64,000 nt of DNA, taken from contig JASSKH010000042.1 in assembly GCA_031763025.1 (NCBI GenBank), forward strand, positions 2,191,001 to 2,255,000. The letters run 5' to 3'. This DNA is from Macrocystis pyrifera (taxonomy: Eukaryota > Sar > Phaeophyceae > Laminariales > Laminariaceae). The first letter of the stretch is position 1, and the number at the start of each line of letters is the position of its first letter. This document shows, piece after piece, positions 1 to 10,986 of the stretch. The position numbers were made by a program, and so were the translations under genes. The notes beneath the pieces are model-generated. The model was not told the DNA's origin. It ran no database searches and worked only from the letters and a program-made list of their open reading frames with translations.

Positions 1-2071
1 CGACTGCCCCTAAGTGGGTCCCGTTGTTAGCGCCACCCGCCTGGTCCTCGATCATCTCGTACGATACGAGGTTGCTCATAATTATTGACGATGGGATGAG
101 ATGCTACTGGTGCTTTGTCCGCTGCTGCTGCTGCTGCAGATGTATGTGTCTATGCTCTGCTATCCTGCGGTCTTGTGTGGCCTCGAAGACACTGCACCTA
201 TGCGCTTTACAGTACGATAGATCGAATTGTCGAGGCTAACCGAGCTGCGCACGGGGATTGTGATCTTGGCTGTGGTCCTACGTGGGACTGACGCGCTTGT
301 GCATGAGGATCTCCATTTTGGTGACATCTCGTATCTACACGAACCATAATCCCTCCAGCACGTGTGGAGACCGTACGCAGCAGGGACATTTTAGGGTCCA
401 TCCCTGGGTTTCATCTATGGGGCATTCCCATTCAGCTTCCGCGCGCTTGTCCTGTCAGCCGATAGCGCTTGCCCTTGGCGGCCCTTGGGTTGGCGCGCCG
501 GACATGAAGAAAAACAACGCAGATTGGTGGTGAACCGGTGCGACCTCCAACGCCCTCACGCCGCCCACCTGTGGCGCGCGAGGATTTCTGCGTCGGAAAG
601 GTGGGCTGGCCGGTCGATATATGAATGTAAGGAGGTCGGGCGACTCTATTCAACCTTGACCCAGACAACTTGTCATGCCGGCGCCTTTCGTGCGATGCCA
701 TCTCTGGGTGGTTTGTCTTCGGCTCTGATCATGGGGGCTATCTATGCTCCGCCTGCTTTTGGAGAGGGCTCTGCTTCCAGCAGCAGCGTCGATGTGCCCC
801 AAGGTGGGATGGATGGTGGGGCGTGATCTTCAGCAACCTGCAGCGTTTGACCGTTTTATATTTCTCGGCGTTACGATACAGAAAAAAGGCGACAGCTCGC
901 AAGCACTTACCTCTTGACTTGAGAATACGAGATTAACGCGCTTGAGAGAACCTTGAACATGCTGTCGTTGCTGTGAGTTGTGAGCCTGAAGAAGGGCCTC
1001 GGCATTTCCGGTCGGAAGGGGGAAGCTGCTCGTTTGTGCGAGGTGGGGAGTATATATCCCTGCGTTGGTAATTGCTGAAGAAAAAAAGCAATTTTGTTTT
1101 CGCACAACAGAATCTCGTCGAGGAACCGATGGAAACGGGAAAGATCGCGAACAACCGCTGTGCCGATGCTGCTTGCAGGCAGGCATGCTCGCGGCACAGC
1201 TATTCCCCGCGCGGGCCCCCTCCCTTGCCCGTGGGGACGATCGTCTCGGTTGATCCTGACCGAAGGCGTGGATAATGTCGCCGCGCTTTTCGTTCACATG
1301 TTGCCACCTCCCACGCCGGCAAATCCGGCAAAATCGTGATTCGCTTTTTATGTAAAAAAGACAAAAAAAATAACGAGGATCGTTCTTGGCAGACGACCTT
1401 ATTCAATGCATGCGCGTGTCTGGTGTTCGCCGTACGTTACAGCAGCACGTATATACATATGTACCCGTAAAAGCTGGCGCCAGGTGTGTTGTGCTAAATA
1501 CGCACCCTCTGCCAATGTAACCGTATAATCTGCATTTCATATCATCACACGCGCATTCGACTTGCGAAGATAGCAACAGAAAGCTGGAAAATGCAGGGCG
1601 GTGCTAATGGGCTATTTTGGTACTGCCGCGGTAATGCCGAAGCAGGCGGCGGTGCCATACCATTGTACCTCTCTGGCAAATTTCGAACGAGTATTAGTGC
1701 AACATGCAGGGAACACCCGTCATGTCAAGCAGGTACTATTTTACGACTCGTACACATACGAGGTATACAAGTAAAGTAGAGGGCCAAAACAAGAACAAGT
1801 CGAGCAGAGACCCGATTCCCGGAGACCTGCTGTGCAGCTGCAGCTAATACTGTGCCATAACGTATTATGCGCTGTTATCTTATCGTCGTAACAAAATCAT
1901 TCTTTGTAGTATTCGTGGGTGGTTGGTGGTTGCTCGACACTTGACTCCAGGCCACGACAACCTTTGCTTGCATTATCTCCTGTATGTTTACCCCTTTCTA
2001 CTTCGGGTGAGAGCCAGGTAAGACCTGTGGCCGACACCCCGATACGACGGAGCCGCTCTAAACTTGAACAG
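1..2071. other. No confident gene
   Basis: Short open frames occur on both strands, but none has a recognisable domain or a convincing exon border pair. A CTG-rich stretch lies near 122-136. The frame around 710-815 on the plus strand has a run resembling one near 45680-45780 (Ala-Leu-Ile, then Gly-Ala-Ile). It may be a remnant of an old dispersed element, but this is weak. Confidence 0.4.
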
Positions 2072-2486
2072 CCCGCGTGGTTGTTGTCCAAGAAGGAATG
2101 CATCCCGACGAAGCACAACAGCACCATCCCGCCGGGCAGCAGCAACGTGAGTACAGCATCTCGATGCCCGTACCATACAATTGCGATGCAGTATCCACCT
2201 GGCGCCCCTTTCTGTCGCTCCTTTCACCGCCAAACCTTTTAGAACTGCACACATTTTCTTGGGGAAAGCCTACTTGGAATGAGAGTTTGATAATTTTTTT
2301 CCGGCAATAATAGGGTTAGCTGCGGCATTCTTCTGTACAGTAGTGACTGAACACATGGAGTGGAGCGCACGGTCAACGCTGTGACCGTCGTCGATCAAGA
2401 GCAGCGTGCAATGCTCTCACTCTCACTCCGATAACCCGTGCTCTCTCGATAGCAGTTTTGTCGTGTGCCCGCACGCCATGTTGCAG

Positions 2487-2619
2487 GCGAGATGGGTCAA
2501 GTGACGAAGACGAAGGCAAGTGGTGGACAGGGAGGCTGCACATCCGCTGTGCCGACGTGTTGTTCGTCCCTGTTGTTGGCGGGGAAGGGACGTTTGTGTT
2601 GGCACTTCCTACAGTATAA
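2487..2619 (+). CDS. Candidate terminal exon, unknown protein
   Basis: After an acceptor ending TTGCAG at 2486, one frame stays open and reads like protein: an acidic start (DGSSDEDEG), then KWWTGRLHIRCADVLF and VPVVGGEGTFVLALPTV, with TAA at 2617-2619. Entry is one base into a codon finish. A possible upstream partner is the segment 2072-2146 (acceptor AACAG, donor GTGAGT), whose 75 nt keep phase in any frame. No family is recognised. The exon could be chance, or could end at a GTATAA donor at 2614. Confidence 0.33.
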
Positions 2620-2800
2620 TTGTACGCTCCCACCCATCATTCAGAGTGTGTAATTGTATTGGATGAGGCCTCCTGCCCCGAAGCGAGGGGGGCTCGCCTG
2701 GGAGAAACTCCGCGCTGAGTGCTTTCTCAGCCCGGCGCCCATTCCTGAGATTGAAATGATCATGCAGAAAAACCTAGTAGGCCTGTGGGCGGGGGGATAA

Positions 2801-4690
2801 TAGGAGAGAACCGGTATTGCTCGCGTTTATCGTTGGTTTGTTCTGCCGATAAGGGCGCCACGGACTTTCGCCTGCCATACTGGCATTCCCACCTCTCTCC
2901 GGTGCCCCTTCAACGCCGAGTCGTTGTCCACGTGGATCTGTGCGTGTGGCTGCCGCAGTGCCGCAGGGCGGCGGGTTATCGCGGCTTGTACTGCAGGCTA
3001 ACCTCCGTGGCGCCGTTATCGGCGGAAAAAACAAACGCTAACGCAACACCGGTACTCTCCTACTACCCGCCGGAATCTAACACTGGCGGCGAATAAGAGA
3101 GAACTGGTGTTGCTCGAGATAGGCGTTTGTTTGTTCCGCCGATAACAGCGCCACGGAGTTTCGCTGTCTGTACGGGCCTTCCCACCGCTCGCTGGTGCCG
3201 ATGCAACGCCGAGTCGTTGTCCATGTCCACCGGTGCTTGCGCTCGCCCCAGCGCGACGGGGTGTGGCGGGTTGTACGGCAGGTGAAACTGCGTGGCGCCG
3301 TTATCGGTAGAACAAGCAACACCCATCGCGAGCAACACCGATACTCTCCTACTATCCTCCGGGACCTATCACGGGGGGGGTAGTAGGAGAGAACCGGTGT
3401 TGCTCGCGCTTATCGATGGTTTGTTCTGCCGATAACCAGACCACGGAGTTTCGCCTGCCGTACTGGCCTTCCCACCGCGCTTCCATGCCCCTGTGAGGCC
3501 GAATCGGTGTCCACGTCGACACGTGTTTGCGGCTGCAGCAGTACCGCAGGGCGACCGGATATCCCGGATTGCAGGCTAACTTCCGTGGCACTGTTATCGG
3601 TAGAACAAACAATACCCATTTTCAAGCATCACCGATGCTCTCCTACTACCCCCCGAAAGCTAACACTGGTGAACAATAGGAGAGAACCGGTGTTGCTCGC
3701 GATGGGCGTTTGTTTGTTCCGCCGATACCGGTGCCACGCACTTTCGCCTTCGGTACGGGCCTTCCCACCGCTCGCTGATGCACCTGCAAATTCGCATATT
3801 TGTCCATGTTCACTAGTGCTCGCGCTCGTCGCGGTGCCGCAGGGCGGCTGGTTATCGTGGGTTGTGCTGCGGACGAAACTCTGTAGCGCCGTTATCAGCA
3901 GAACAAACAAACGCCAATCGCGAGCAACACCGATGCTCTCGTACTACCCCCCTGAACCTAACGTTGGGGGGTATTAGGAGAGAGCCGGTGTTGCTCGCGA
4001 TGAACGTTGGTTTGTTCCGCCGATAACGGCGCCACGGGGTTCCGCCTGCCGTACTACCGTCTCCACCGCTCGATGGTGCCCCAGCAATTCCGCGCCGTTG
4101 TCCATGTCCACCATTGCTAGCGCTCGTGGCAGGGCGACGGGTCGTCGTGGGCTGTACGGCAGGCGAACCCCCGTGGCGCCGTTATCGGTAGAACAAACAA
4201 CATCCATCGCGAGTAGTACCGATGCTCTCCTCTTACCCCCCGGAACCTAACACTGGGGGGTAATAGGAGAGAACCAGTGTTGCTCGCGATGGACGGTGGT
4301 TTGTTCTACCAAAAACGGCGCCACGGAGGTTCGCCTGCCGTACTGGCCTTCCCACCGCTCGCTGGTGCTCTTGCAACGCCGAGTGATTGTTCACGTCGAC
4401 CCGTGCCTGCAGTTGCCGCAGAACCGCGGGGCGACGGGATATCCCGGGTTGTAGTCCAGGCGAATCTCTGTGGCGCCGATATCGGCAGAACAAACACGCG
4501 CCAATCACCAGCAATACCGATGCTCTTCTACTACCCCCCGGAACCTAACACTGGGGGGAGATAGGAGAGAACTGGTGTTGCTCGCGATGGGCGTTGGTTT
4601 GCTCTGCCGATAACGGCGCCATGGAGCTTCGCCTGCCGTATTGACATTCCCGTCGCTCTCGGGTGCCCTTGCAACGCCGCGTCTCTTCGA
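2801..4690. repeat. Tandem array of ~293-bp inverted-repeat units
   Basis: The landmark TAGGAGAGAACCGGTGTTG recurs, with small changes, at about 2801, 3094, 3384, 3677, 3975, 4264 and 4562, so spacing is 289-298 bp. Each unit is itself a long inverted repeat. The left arm carries GTTTGTTCCGCCGATAACGG and CGCCACGGAGTTTCGCCTGC. The right arm carries the reverse complement, ending in GCGAGCAACACCGATGCTCTCC. Adjacent units are joined by a short palindromic spacer of C6 and G6 runs around GGAACCTAACACTGG. The last unit decays near 4690. Open frames across the array on both strands come from the repeat. Confidence 0.9.
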
Positions 4691-6585
4691 TCATCGTCTA
4701 AGTCTGGTGGGGACGATGCCTTGAAGATGCAATACTTGATGCAGCTCAAATTGGCACGCTTTCGGGGGTTGCTTGGCGTATGACAGGGAGATCAGTGGTA
4801 GTCGGGGGGTATAGAAGTGGAGGAAGGGTGATGCTCGCAATGAGCGTTAGCATGGTCCGCCATATACGGCGCTTGACGTACAGCCCTGATCATGAGGTTG
4901 ATATTGAGCATGTCTGTAGCTTGGAATAGCACGTGGGAGCTACCTCTGGTGGGAGGAAGGACTCGTGAAACAGGCTATAAGTACAAACAAAAATTTGCGA
5001 TGCTAGCCCTCAGTTTCTCGTCAAGACTTGGCGTTGACCGCTAGATTCTCTGGCGTGGTAGGGCCCGCGGGTGCTCTCCTTGTAATATACCTTGATGTTG
5101 ATGCAGTAGGGGTAGAGGATGGCTTTCCCCTCCGGGGCCTGATCCTGGGATCTACATAACTCAGCCGCTCACGTTGAATCGGGGGAACAACGAACAACTG
5201 CCCCGGATCACGCGGTCCGACGGTGTTAGTGCTTTTAAGCACAGCACTAAAGCTCGCAGCGTTCACCAGCGTTTCCGATTATCGTCGACGTCTGGTGTGG
5301 ATGTTGCTTCGAAGGTGCGATGCGCACTGTAGCAACTCCGGTTCTCGACGGTGTCTTTCTGATGATGCTCTCTTGGGGTGTGCAGGGGAAATGCTATTTT
5401 ACCGGAGTGTTATTCGCTGCTGAGAGGTCGTACTGCATATTGGATGTCAAATGTGATGAGAGATGCGGATGGAGCTAACATATGAAAACGACTTGGAGGT
5501 GACTGTTAGCGATTTTGCCAAGTGTGACTTGAAAGCTATTCTTCGCGGCTTCCACGTACCACTATCTGGTCTTCGAGGACATGGCTTCCGAGGTTTAAAG
5601 TGTGGCACCCCTTCGTCTCAGATTATGTCCATCGTTTGTGCCCGATGTGCAGCAGTAGTGACTATGACCGTGTAAACTGTTGCTCTGCTGACTGATTCCG
5701 ACGTCAACAAACGTACCACAAGTACGTAGTGTTTTGTTTTTTGTTGATTGTCCACGGTTGCTAGACTGCGGTCATTGACAGCTCTACGCAACGACAGGGA
5801 ATAGTGCTGTACTTTTATTCGATAGACACTGCTAAACGCCATCCGCGGTTAGGCGTCGCGGACTCGCATGAGGGAGGAGGTGGCGAGTAAAAATCCCCGG
5901 CTAAGGTCTGGAAAAGTAATGGCATGTTATTCGTCCTCTGTTTCATCATACCTCCGTTTTTTTCAACATTTTCATGAGAAGTGTTCGGGTTTCAACGGGG
6001 TTCACCGGCTCTCTACGGGTAATATCAACCACGCAAGAAAGCGAGTTTTTTTCCGAAAGTATCCCTTCCCTCTGAAACAGCTCCGGTCGTGCTCACATTT
6101 TGAGGGTTTGGGGTAATTTTGGGGCGGATATCACGACTTAGTCGCTATAGTTTCCGAAGTCGTTCATGTTGACTGAGCTACAGCTATATGTAAACGCGCC
6201 AAAACCCGGGACGTCCGTTGAAAAACCTTTCCCCCTTAAATGTCAAAAGCGTGCCATAGAGGGCTCAGGAGTGGACAGTTTTAGGGTGGGGCTCACGAAT
6301 TCGACGTTATAATATGACAAACGGCTATGCACAAATGGCCCTTCCGTAAGGATTTTGATTTTTTTTAACTTTTTCCAACTCATCTCCCCAGCGGAATTTT
6401 TGGTCTGAACAACTTTCTGAGTAGCTCGACCCTCCCTACACCGGCCAAGCGGAGTCGACTGTCGAGGTGGGCAAGAGAAAACAAGTTCGGGAATACAGTG
6501 AACGAAACACATCGAGGCGATCCGACCCTTTATTTTTTCCCACTTTTTTAGATGACGTTTTTGAGGTTTTCGAAGCGAACCATAT
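4691..6585. other. Degenerate repeat-like DNA, no confident gene
   Basis: The stretch near 4690-4760 (CGATCATCGTCTAAGTCTGG onward) and that near 5276-5360 (CGATTATCGTCGACGTCTGG onward) look like diverged copies of one sequence. Short frames such as 5463-5675 have no recognisable domain. Nothing else could be supported. Confidence 0.4.
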
Positions 6586-6924
6586 GCCGGCGTCCCCGGT
6601 GGCTTGGTAAGTGGTCCGCGTGCCTGTCAGATCAATTTCGTGGGTTCAAGTCCCACCGAGTGCATGCTCATAGGGACTTTTTCTTGCATGAAAAATTAAT
6701 AGGCGGAAAGCGCGAAAGCGTGAGTTGGCTACATTCGATGAAAATCGACAAGCAGTGGGAATGCTGAACCCTATGCGCGACAAAAAAAGGCACGTACCGG
6801 GGGGGGAGAAGGGACGACACCTGTGACCACGGCTTGTCCAGAAGATCGTCGAGGGTAAAACCTCCTACGAGTGGGCTGGGAAGTAAAAGTGATGGATAAA
6901 AAAAGTATATATATATATATATAA
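6586..6924 (+). mobile_element. SINE-like retroposon with tRNA-related head, copy 1
   Basis: The head (about 6590-6664) contains an A-box-like TGGCTTGGTAAGTGG and a good B-box, GGTTCAAGTCC, inside a TΨC-like arm. A ~230-bp body follows, with GCGGAAAGCGCGAAAGCGTG, then a CGTACC-G run, then CCACGGCTTGTCCAGAAGAT. The copy ends in a (TA)n tail. The same body recurs at 37240-37588 (minus strand) and 46761-47024 (plus, lacking the head). The acceptor stem pairs poorly, so this is read as a retroposon head and not a working tRNA gene. Confidence 0.75.
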
Positions 6925-7389
6925 ACGGTGTGCTCGAGGTTGCGAACGAGTAAGCTCTCTCAAATTTCACGCAAGGGAGCATAGCACAATGGTTGCATCA
7001 CCGATGAAGAAATGGCCTTCACTAAAATCTTGCTGTTCTCCAGGCGGATGATATATCTCTCTAGTCGTCTTTGTCGAAGATGCTGCGAGAGGGAAAACTA
7101 CGTTCCCATGATGGGTAGTAAGTTATTGAGCCCTAATAAGTGCAAAAAAAGACTGAAAAGTATAGGATTTTTGTATGTTTGCATCAACTATTCTTCAACT
7201 ACGCAACACGGATCTTGGTTGCTTGTTCTAATTCCAAGCCGTATGTATATGCTACCGAAACCCCTACGAGCGGGTACTTGACGACGCATTCCTGAGGGTG
7301 CTAGCGTCTCCTTAAACGACACACTAGCGTCCACGACAGGAAGGTTTTAGTCTTCTCTTCGAGGTTCTTTTTCAGGGCTTTTCGCGGGT
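6925..7389. other. No feature identified
   Basis: Only a short plus-strand open frame (7012-7281) without a recognised domain is present. Nothing else was seen. Confidence 0.4.
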
Positions 7390-8160
7390 CACGGGGTGTT
7401 CAAAATATCACGGGTCGGGTCGAGTCGGATCAGGACGCGTTCAAAGTCTCACGGGTCGGGTCGCGTCGGGTCAAGAGGTTTTCAAATCTCGCGGGTCGGG
7501 TCAGGTTGGGTCAAGAGTTTTCTAAATCTCACGGGTCGGGGTCGGGCTGGGTCAAGAATTTTTCGAATCTCACGGGTCGGATCAGGTCGGGTCCAGTGGT
7601 GGTGAAAAGCTCCCGGGTCGGGACAGGTCATGACCCGCATGAATCGGGTCACTCGCGGGTCGGGCCAGCATGGCCCGCGAGTTGTTTTCTGCTAACCCTT
7701 GGTCGGACTCGGCCATCCGGTTCGCGGATCCGACACGTAAAATACTTCCCGCTCTCCTACCCAAAGGCTTCTCTCGTACCAATACTCAATAATACCCCTT
7801 TGGTATCATATTCGAACATAAAACACCGCCATATCCATATGCACATGCCCGCATCCATCCTTGTCCACTACAGCCAGGCCACATATCGCTGCGGGGCACA
7901 AAACGAATATGAAATCATTGCTGAAGTGTCGACCCAAGGGCCGAATCCGCGGGTTGAACCAGCGGGTCAAGATGTCTCGCGGGTCAAGGTGGCCCGACCC
8001 GCATGAAACCCGTGTCTCACGGGTCAATCGGAAGGTGGTGGGTCGAGTCGGGTTGAGTCAGAAGGTTTTTAAATCTCGCGGGTCGGGCCGGGTCGGATCA
8101 AGAGGCTTTCATAATCTCTCAGGTTGGGTCGGGTCGGGTCGTGAGGTTTGACCTGATCCG
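7390..8160. repeat. GGGTC-rich degenerate tandem repeat
   Basis: The motif TCACGGGTCGGGTC is repeated many times, each time followed by a spacer such as AAGAGTTTTCAAATC, over about 7395-7670 and again over 7930-8150. A related block lies at about 52640-52815. The glycine/serine/arginine-rich open frames over this stretch are products of the repeat. Confidence 0.75.
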
Positions 8161-8970
8161 CGAAAAGTCCTGCTTTTTTCGCGAACGGGTTTAATCGGCT
8201 AATTGCCTTCCAAGTTAGGTGTGTGGGAGTGGGCTATGAAGTGCCGCTCTTAGATCCATTCTCCGAAGTCTCCGGATGGGTTTAGTGTCCGCTTTTTTCG
8301 ATCAATCTGCATGTACGGCCCTTCAGGGTGGGCTAGTGATATTGTATCCCTTCTCTCCTGTTGTGGCGTCATGATTGGTAGCAAGTGTCCCCCTAGAATG
8401 CCCCCCTATCATACCAGGCAGGCGTCATCGCCTGCCTGGAAGATGAATGCCTCACCCCTTTGCTCAAAAGGTATGCGGCGAGGCAAGCAGGCAATTCCCA
8501 ATGAATGCAAGAATCTGTTAATAACCTGCGAGCATCGTCAAGCACCTTGTTGTGTAAATGACCGGAGCAGAGCCAGAGGCACACCTGCTAGCAGCAGTCG
8601 GTCCCTAGGTCCATACTGCCCATAAACATAACAGCCAGTATCATTATGCCACACGCGTTCCAGGTGCATACGATAACCAACAGGATCTGCAACTAAACAG
8701 CGTCGCTACCATTCGCCATACTGCTCAAAACAAGCTCTACAAATCGAATTATTCGCCACCAGCGGTGTCGACTCTTCGAAAGAAGGGGGCGTGGGCATGA
8801 GCAAAAAAAGTGCGTGAATGTACGTGAGAACTTGCTCTCTGCAGAGCAGGACGCTGGGCCCAAAATACGTTAATTAAATGTAATCAGATACGCACCCTAT
8901 AATTATTCATTGTTATTGCCTTCGATAAAATACATTCGAGCGCTGTTCACAGTTTACTTGTCTTCTTTTT
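8161..8970. other. No feature identified
   Basis: Unique-looking sequence with short overlapping open frames on both strands (such as 8311-8625) and no recognisable domain, strong splice pair or repeat. Confidence 0.35.
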
Positions 8971-8971
8971 T

Positions 8972-8989
8972 AGAAGTCGCAGTTGGAGT
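8972..8989 (+). CDS. Possible 18-nt microexon (KSQLEL)
   Basis: A strong polypyrimidine tract and acceptor (CTTCTTTTTTAG) is followed by six in-phase codons reading KSQLEL and a GTGAGA donor. It resembles the coiled-coil exon ends found after 46 kb, but no linked exons were found here. It may be chance. Confidence 0.2.
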
Positions 8990-9420
8990 TGGTGAGAGTG
9001 ACGAGAGAGACCAACCGGCAACGGCACAAACGGTACCCCAGCAGGGGGGTTTGGCTCAGACTGAACGTCTGCGTGCTGGCTATCGGTACTACTCGTGGTC
9101 GTACAGGGCGGGGGGTATGGGATATTCGTCGTGGTTCGTGAAGGGCATTCGACATGCTAGCAACATTTCTGCGTCGTGATGTAGGAAGTGATGCACCAGA
9201 CTCTTTCACAGCCTACTATTACTATTTATACAAGAGTGGGAATGACGAATGCGACAGACATACGGTGGCAGTGGTTAAGCTCCCAACTGCATGAAGCTAC
9301 TGCGTTGGTGGTTGTTGTGCTGTCGTTCTCAGCCTCGTCATATACAGTAGTAAGTAGTGCTAACGACAGATATCCCCCCAGATTTTGCGAGGATTGGAGT
9401 TTCCTTGCGACTGCGGACAG

Positions 9421-9532
9421 ACAGAGACATACAGACAGACATACAGACAGACAGATTTGCAATTACCACAATAGAGACTCAGTTTTACAAACTGAGAATA
9501 GAGACTCATTTTTACAAACTGAGAATTACCAG
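9421..9532. repeat. ACAGACAG microsatellite and 27-bp direct duplication
   Basis: A (CAGACA)n-like run at 9421-9455 is followed by two near-identical copies of AGAGACTCAGTTTTACAAAC plus TGAGAAT. CTCAGTTTTACAAACTGAG can itself fold into a small hairpin. Confidence 0.7.
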
Positions 9533-9535
9533 GTA

Positions 9536-9632
9536 CTATTGCGTTTTCGCGGGTGTACCAACGATGGTGATAGCGACCGCCACGAACCTCATCATGACGG
9601 CGGCAGCGGTGTTGTTTGCAAGAGGTGGGTAT
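9536..9632 (+). CDS. Exon-like membrane segment, unknown
   Basis: The frame from about 9536 reads YCVFAGVPTMVIATATN and then LIMTAAAVLFAR, a good hydrophobic helix, before a GTGGGT donor at 9633. The preceding TACCAG could serve as acceptor. No partner exons or family were recognised. Confidence 0.22.
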
Positions 9633-10040
9633 TCATATCACAGCTGCACCATCAACCTCGTCTGCCACAGCACATGCAACTTTATTACATGGTACATGTT
9701 GTTTTGGGCTTTGACTGCTGCTGTGCTGTGCTGATTATCAAGCAGAAAATGCAGGTACAGTAACTGTATAGATTCATTTTTGTCCCTTTCGGTTGTTGGC
9801 CCCGACGAGCAAAAGAGGAGATAGTGGATTGCCTCTTTCACAAAACGACAAATACATACCAGGTATAATTCAGACGGACGCCGTGTTGCAGCCATACTTC
9901 GAGAGGTTTTCGCTGACCACATGCTGGTCCTGCCCATGCCCCATGCCCCATGCCATCCATCTGCTCGTCTCCAATTGGACCAGGATTACGTTATTTACGT
10001 CAGAATGTTGACTCACTGTGACAGCAGTCTCTAGCAAAGA

Positions 10041-10170
10041 TGCCAGGAGACCGCACTTTCACCCCTTGACAGACAGCAACTTTGACTCGACATGCCTCGA
10101 CTGACACCAAACAACTAGGTTTTAGTGTAAAACATTCGGCCCTTACACCCTTGAGCGCGACAGCGCATGT
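10041..10170. repeat. Dispersed repeat shared with 40108-40232
   Basis: The stretch containing TTTCACCCCTTGACAGACAG, CTCGACATGCCT, CACCAAAC and CACCCTTGA is repeated with about 80-85% similarity near 40108-40232. In both places a copy of the ~115-bp MITE lies close by. Confidence 0.6.
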
Positions 10171-10283
10171 ATTTTTATATATTTTGAAATACGTCAGCTG
10201 TATTTCATAAAAAATACGTGTTACTATAGTAAATAATAGTAAAAAAGCAAGTCAGCTGTGGGAGTTCAACCGATCGGTCGATA

Positions 10284-10406
10284 CTATTACGGGGGACCAT
10301 CATAGTAAATAGGACCTACGGTAAACACAAAAACCTACCAGGTATATATTTTACCTATTTTTTACCAACAATATTTGGTCCTATTTACTATGGTCTCCCG
10401 TAATAC
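10284..10406. mobile_element. MITE family 1, copy a
   Basis: Inverted ends CTATTACGGGGGACCAT and ATGGTCTCCCGTAATA enclose the typical A/T-rich core with ACCTATTTTTTACC and CAATATTTGGTCCTATTTAC. The flank begins TA, suggesting insertion at TA. Confidence 0.8.
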
Positions 10407-10899
10407 TGTATTTTATCAAATGAAATACGTCAGCTGTGAGTTCGACTGATCACTCAACTTTGCAAGCTGCGTAATATATACGTCTCGTCTACCTCATTTT
10501 TACACAAGTTTACAGGTGTTTTAATAAGCCGATCGCGCGTATTCTACTGCTGCTGCTGTATGTATAATTCCTTGTTAATACATGAGGATATTAATTATTT
10601 CGTACTGGAAATAGAGAGAATTATTTATTTTCCGTCTTCGGGCACACGAAATAGGCTGTAATTTGTTTCTTGACATGTCTCGTGACTCGTGACATCTTTC
10701 ATTTGGTCGTTTGGTCTCGAGTATCGAGTACGAGGCCATTGCTGACCTGCGGCGCAATATAAACCAATCAAATGGCGTGTAAAAAACTCGACTCGTACAG
10801 GCACCACTTGATATCGTAATATTGCACCATTCGCTTTCACCAGGGTCACCAGCAAACACCACTTGTGCTCGCGCATCACTACGGCGTACCAGAGCAGCA

Positions 10900-10986
10900 A
10901 TGCCCAACCCCACCACGCACACGAGCAAGTGCCAATGTGGCGAGGTGGTGATAGAGCTCACGGGCCGTCCGATCGCCAGCATTAAC
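10900..10986 (+). CDS. GFA/CENP-V domain protein, exon 1
   Basis: First exon of a glutathione-dependent formaldehyde-activating (GFA) / CENP-V-type protein, a small zinc-binding beta-fold family that acts on thiol adducts. Only some members have a proven reaction, so the substrate here is not known. The exon starts at the first ATG and encodes 29 residues with a Cys-x-Cys-Gly pair at 11 and 13 (KCQCGEVVIELTGRP), the hallmark N-terminal zinc motif. The GTGAGT donor after ASIN leaves phase 0. The remaining exons are at 13421, 13978, 15424 and 16405. The product is about 170-240 residues depending on the 3' end, and no signal peptide is seen, so a soluble cytosolic protein is likely. The assignment is strong because all family motifs appear in order across exons. 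Confidence 0.88.

Noticed and set aside
2785-4749. Numerous 60-156 codon frames on both strands
   Set aside because: They recur with each ~293-bp unit and are by-products of the tandem inverted repeat. The array is also not a CRISPR: units are long, nearly contiguous and have no unique spacers.
6590-6664. Functional tRNA gene
   Set aside because: The TΨC arm is good, but the acceptor and anticodon stems do not pair properly and the sequence is joined to a repeated SINE-like body.
7396-8151. Gly/Ser/Arg-rich coding frames
   Set aside because: Translation of GGGTC-rich tandem DNA, with several frames open at once.
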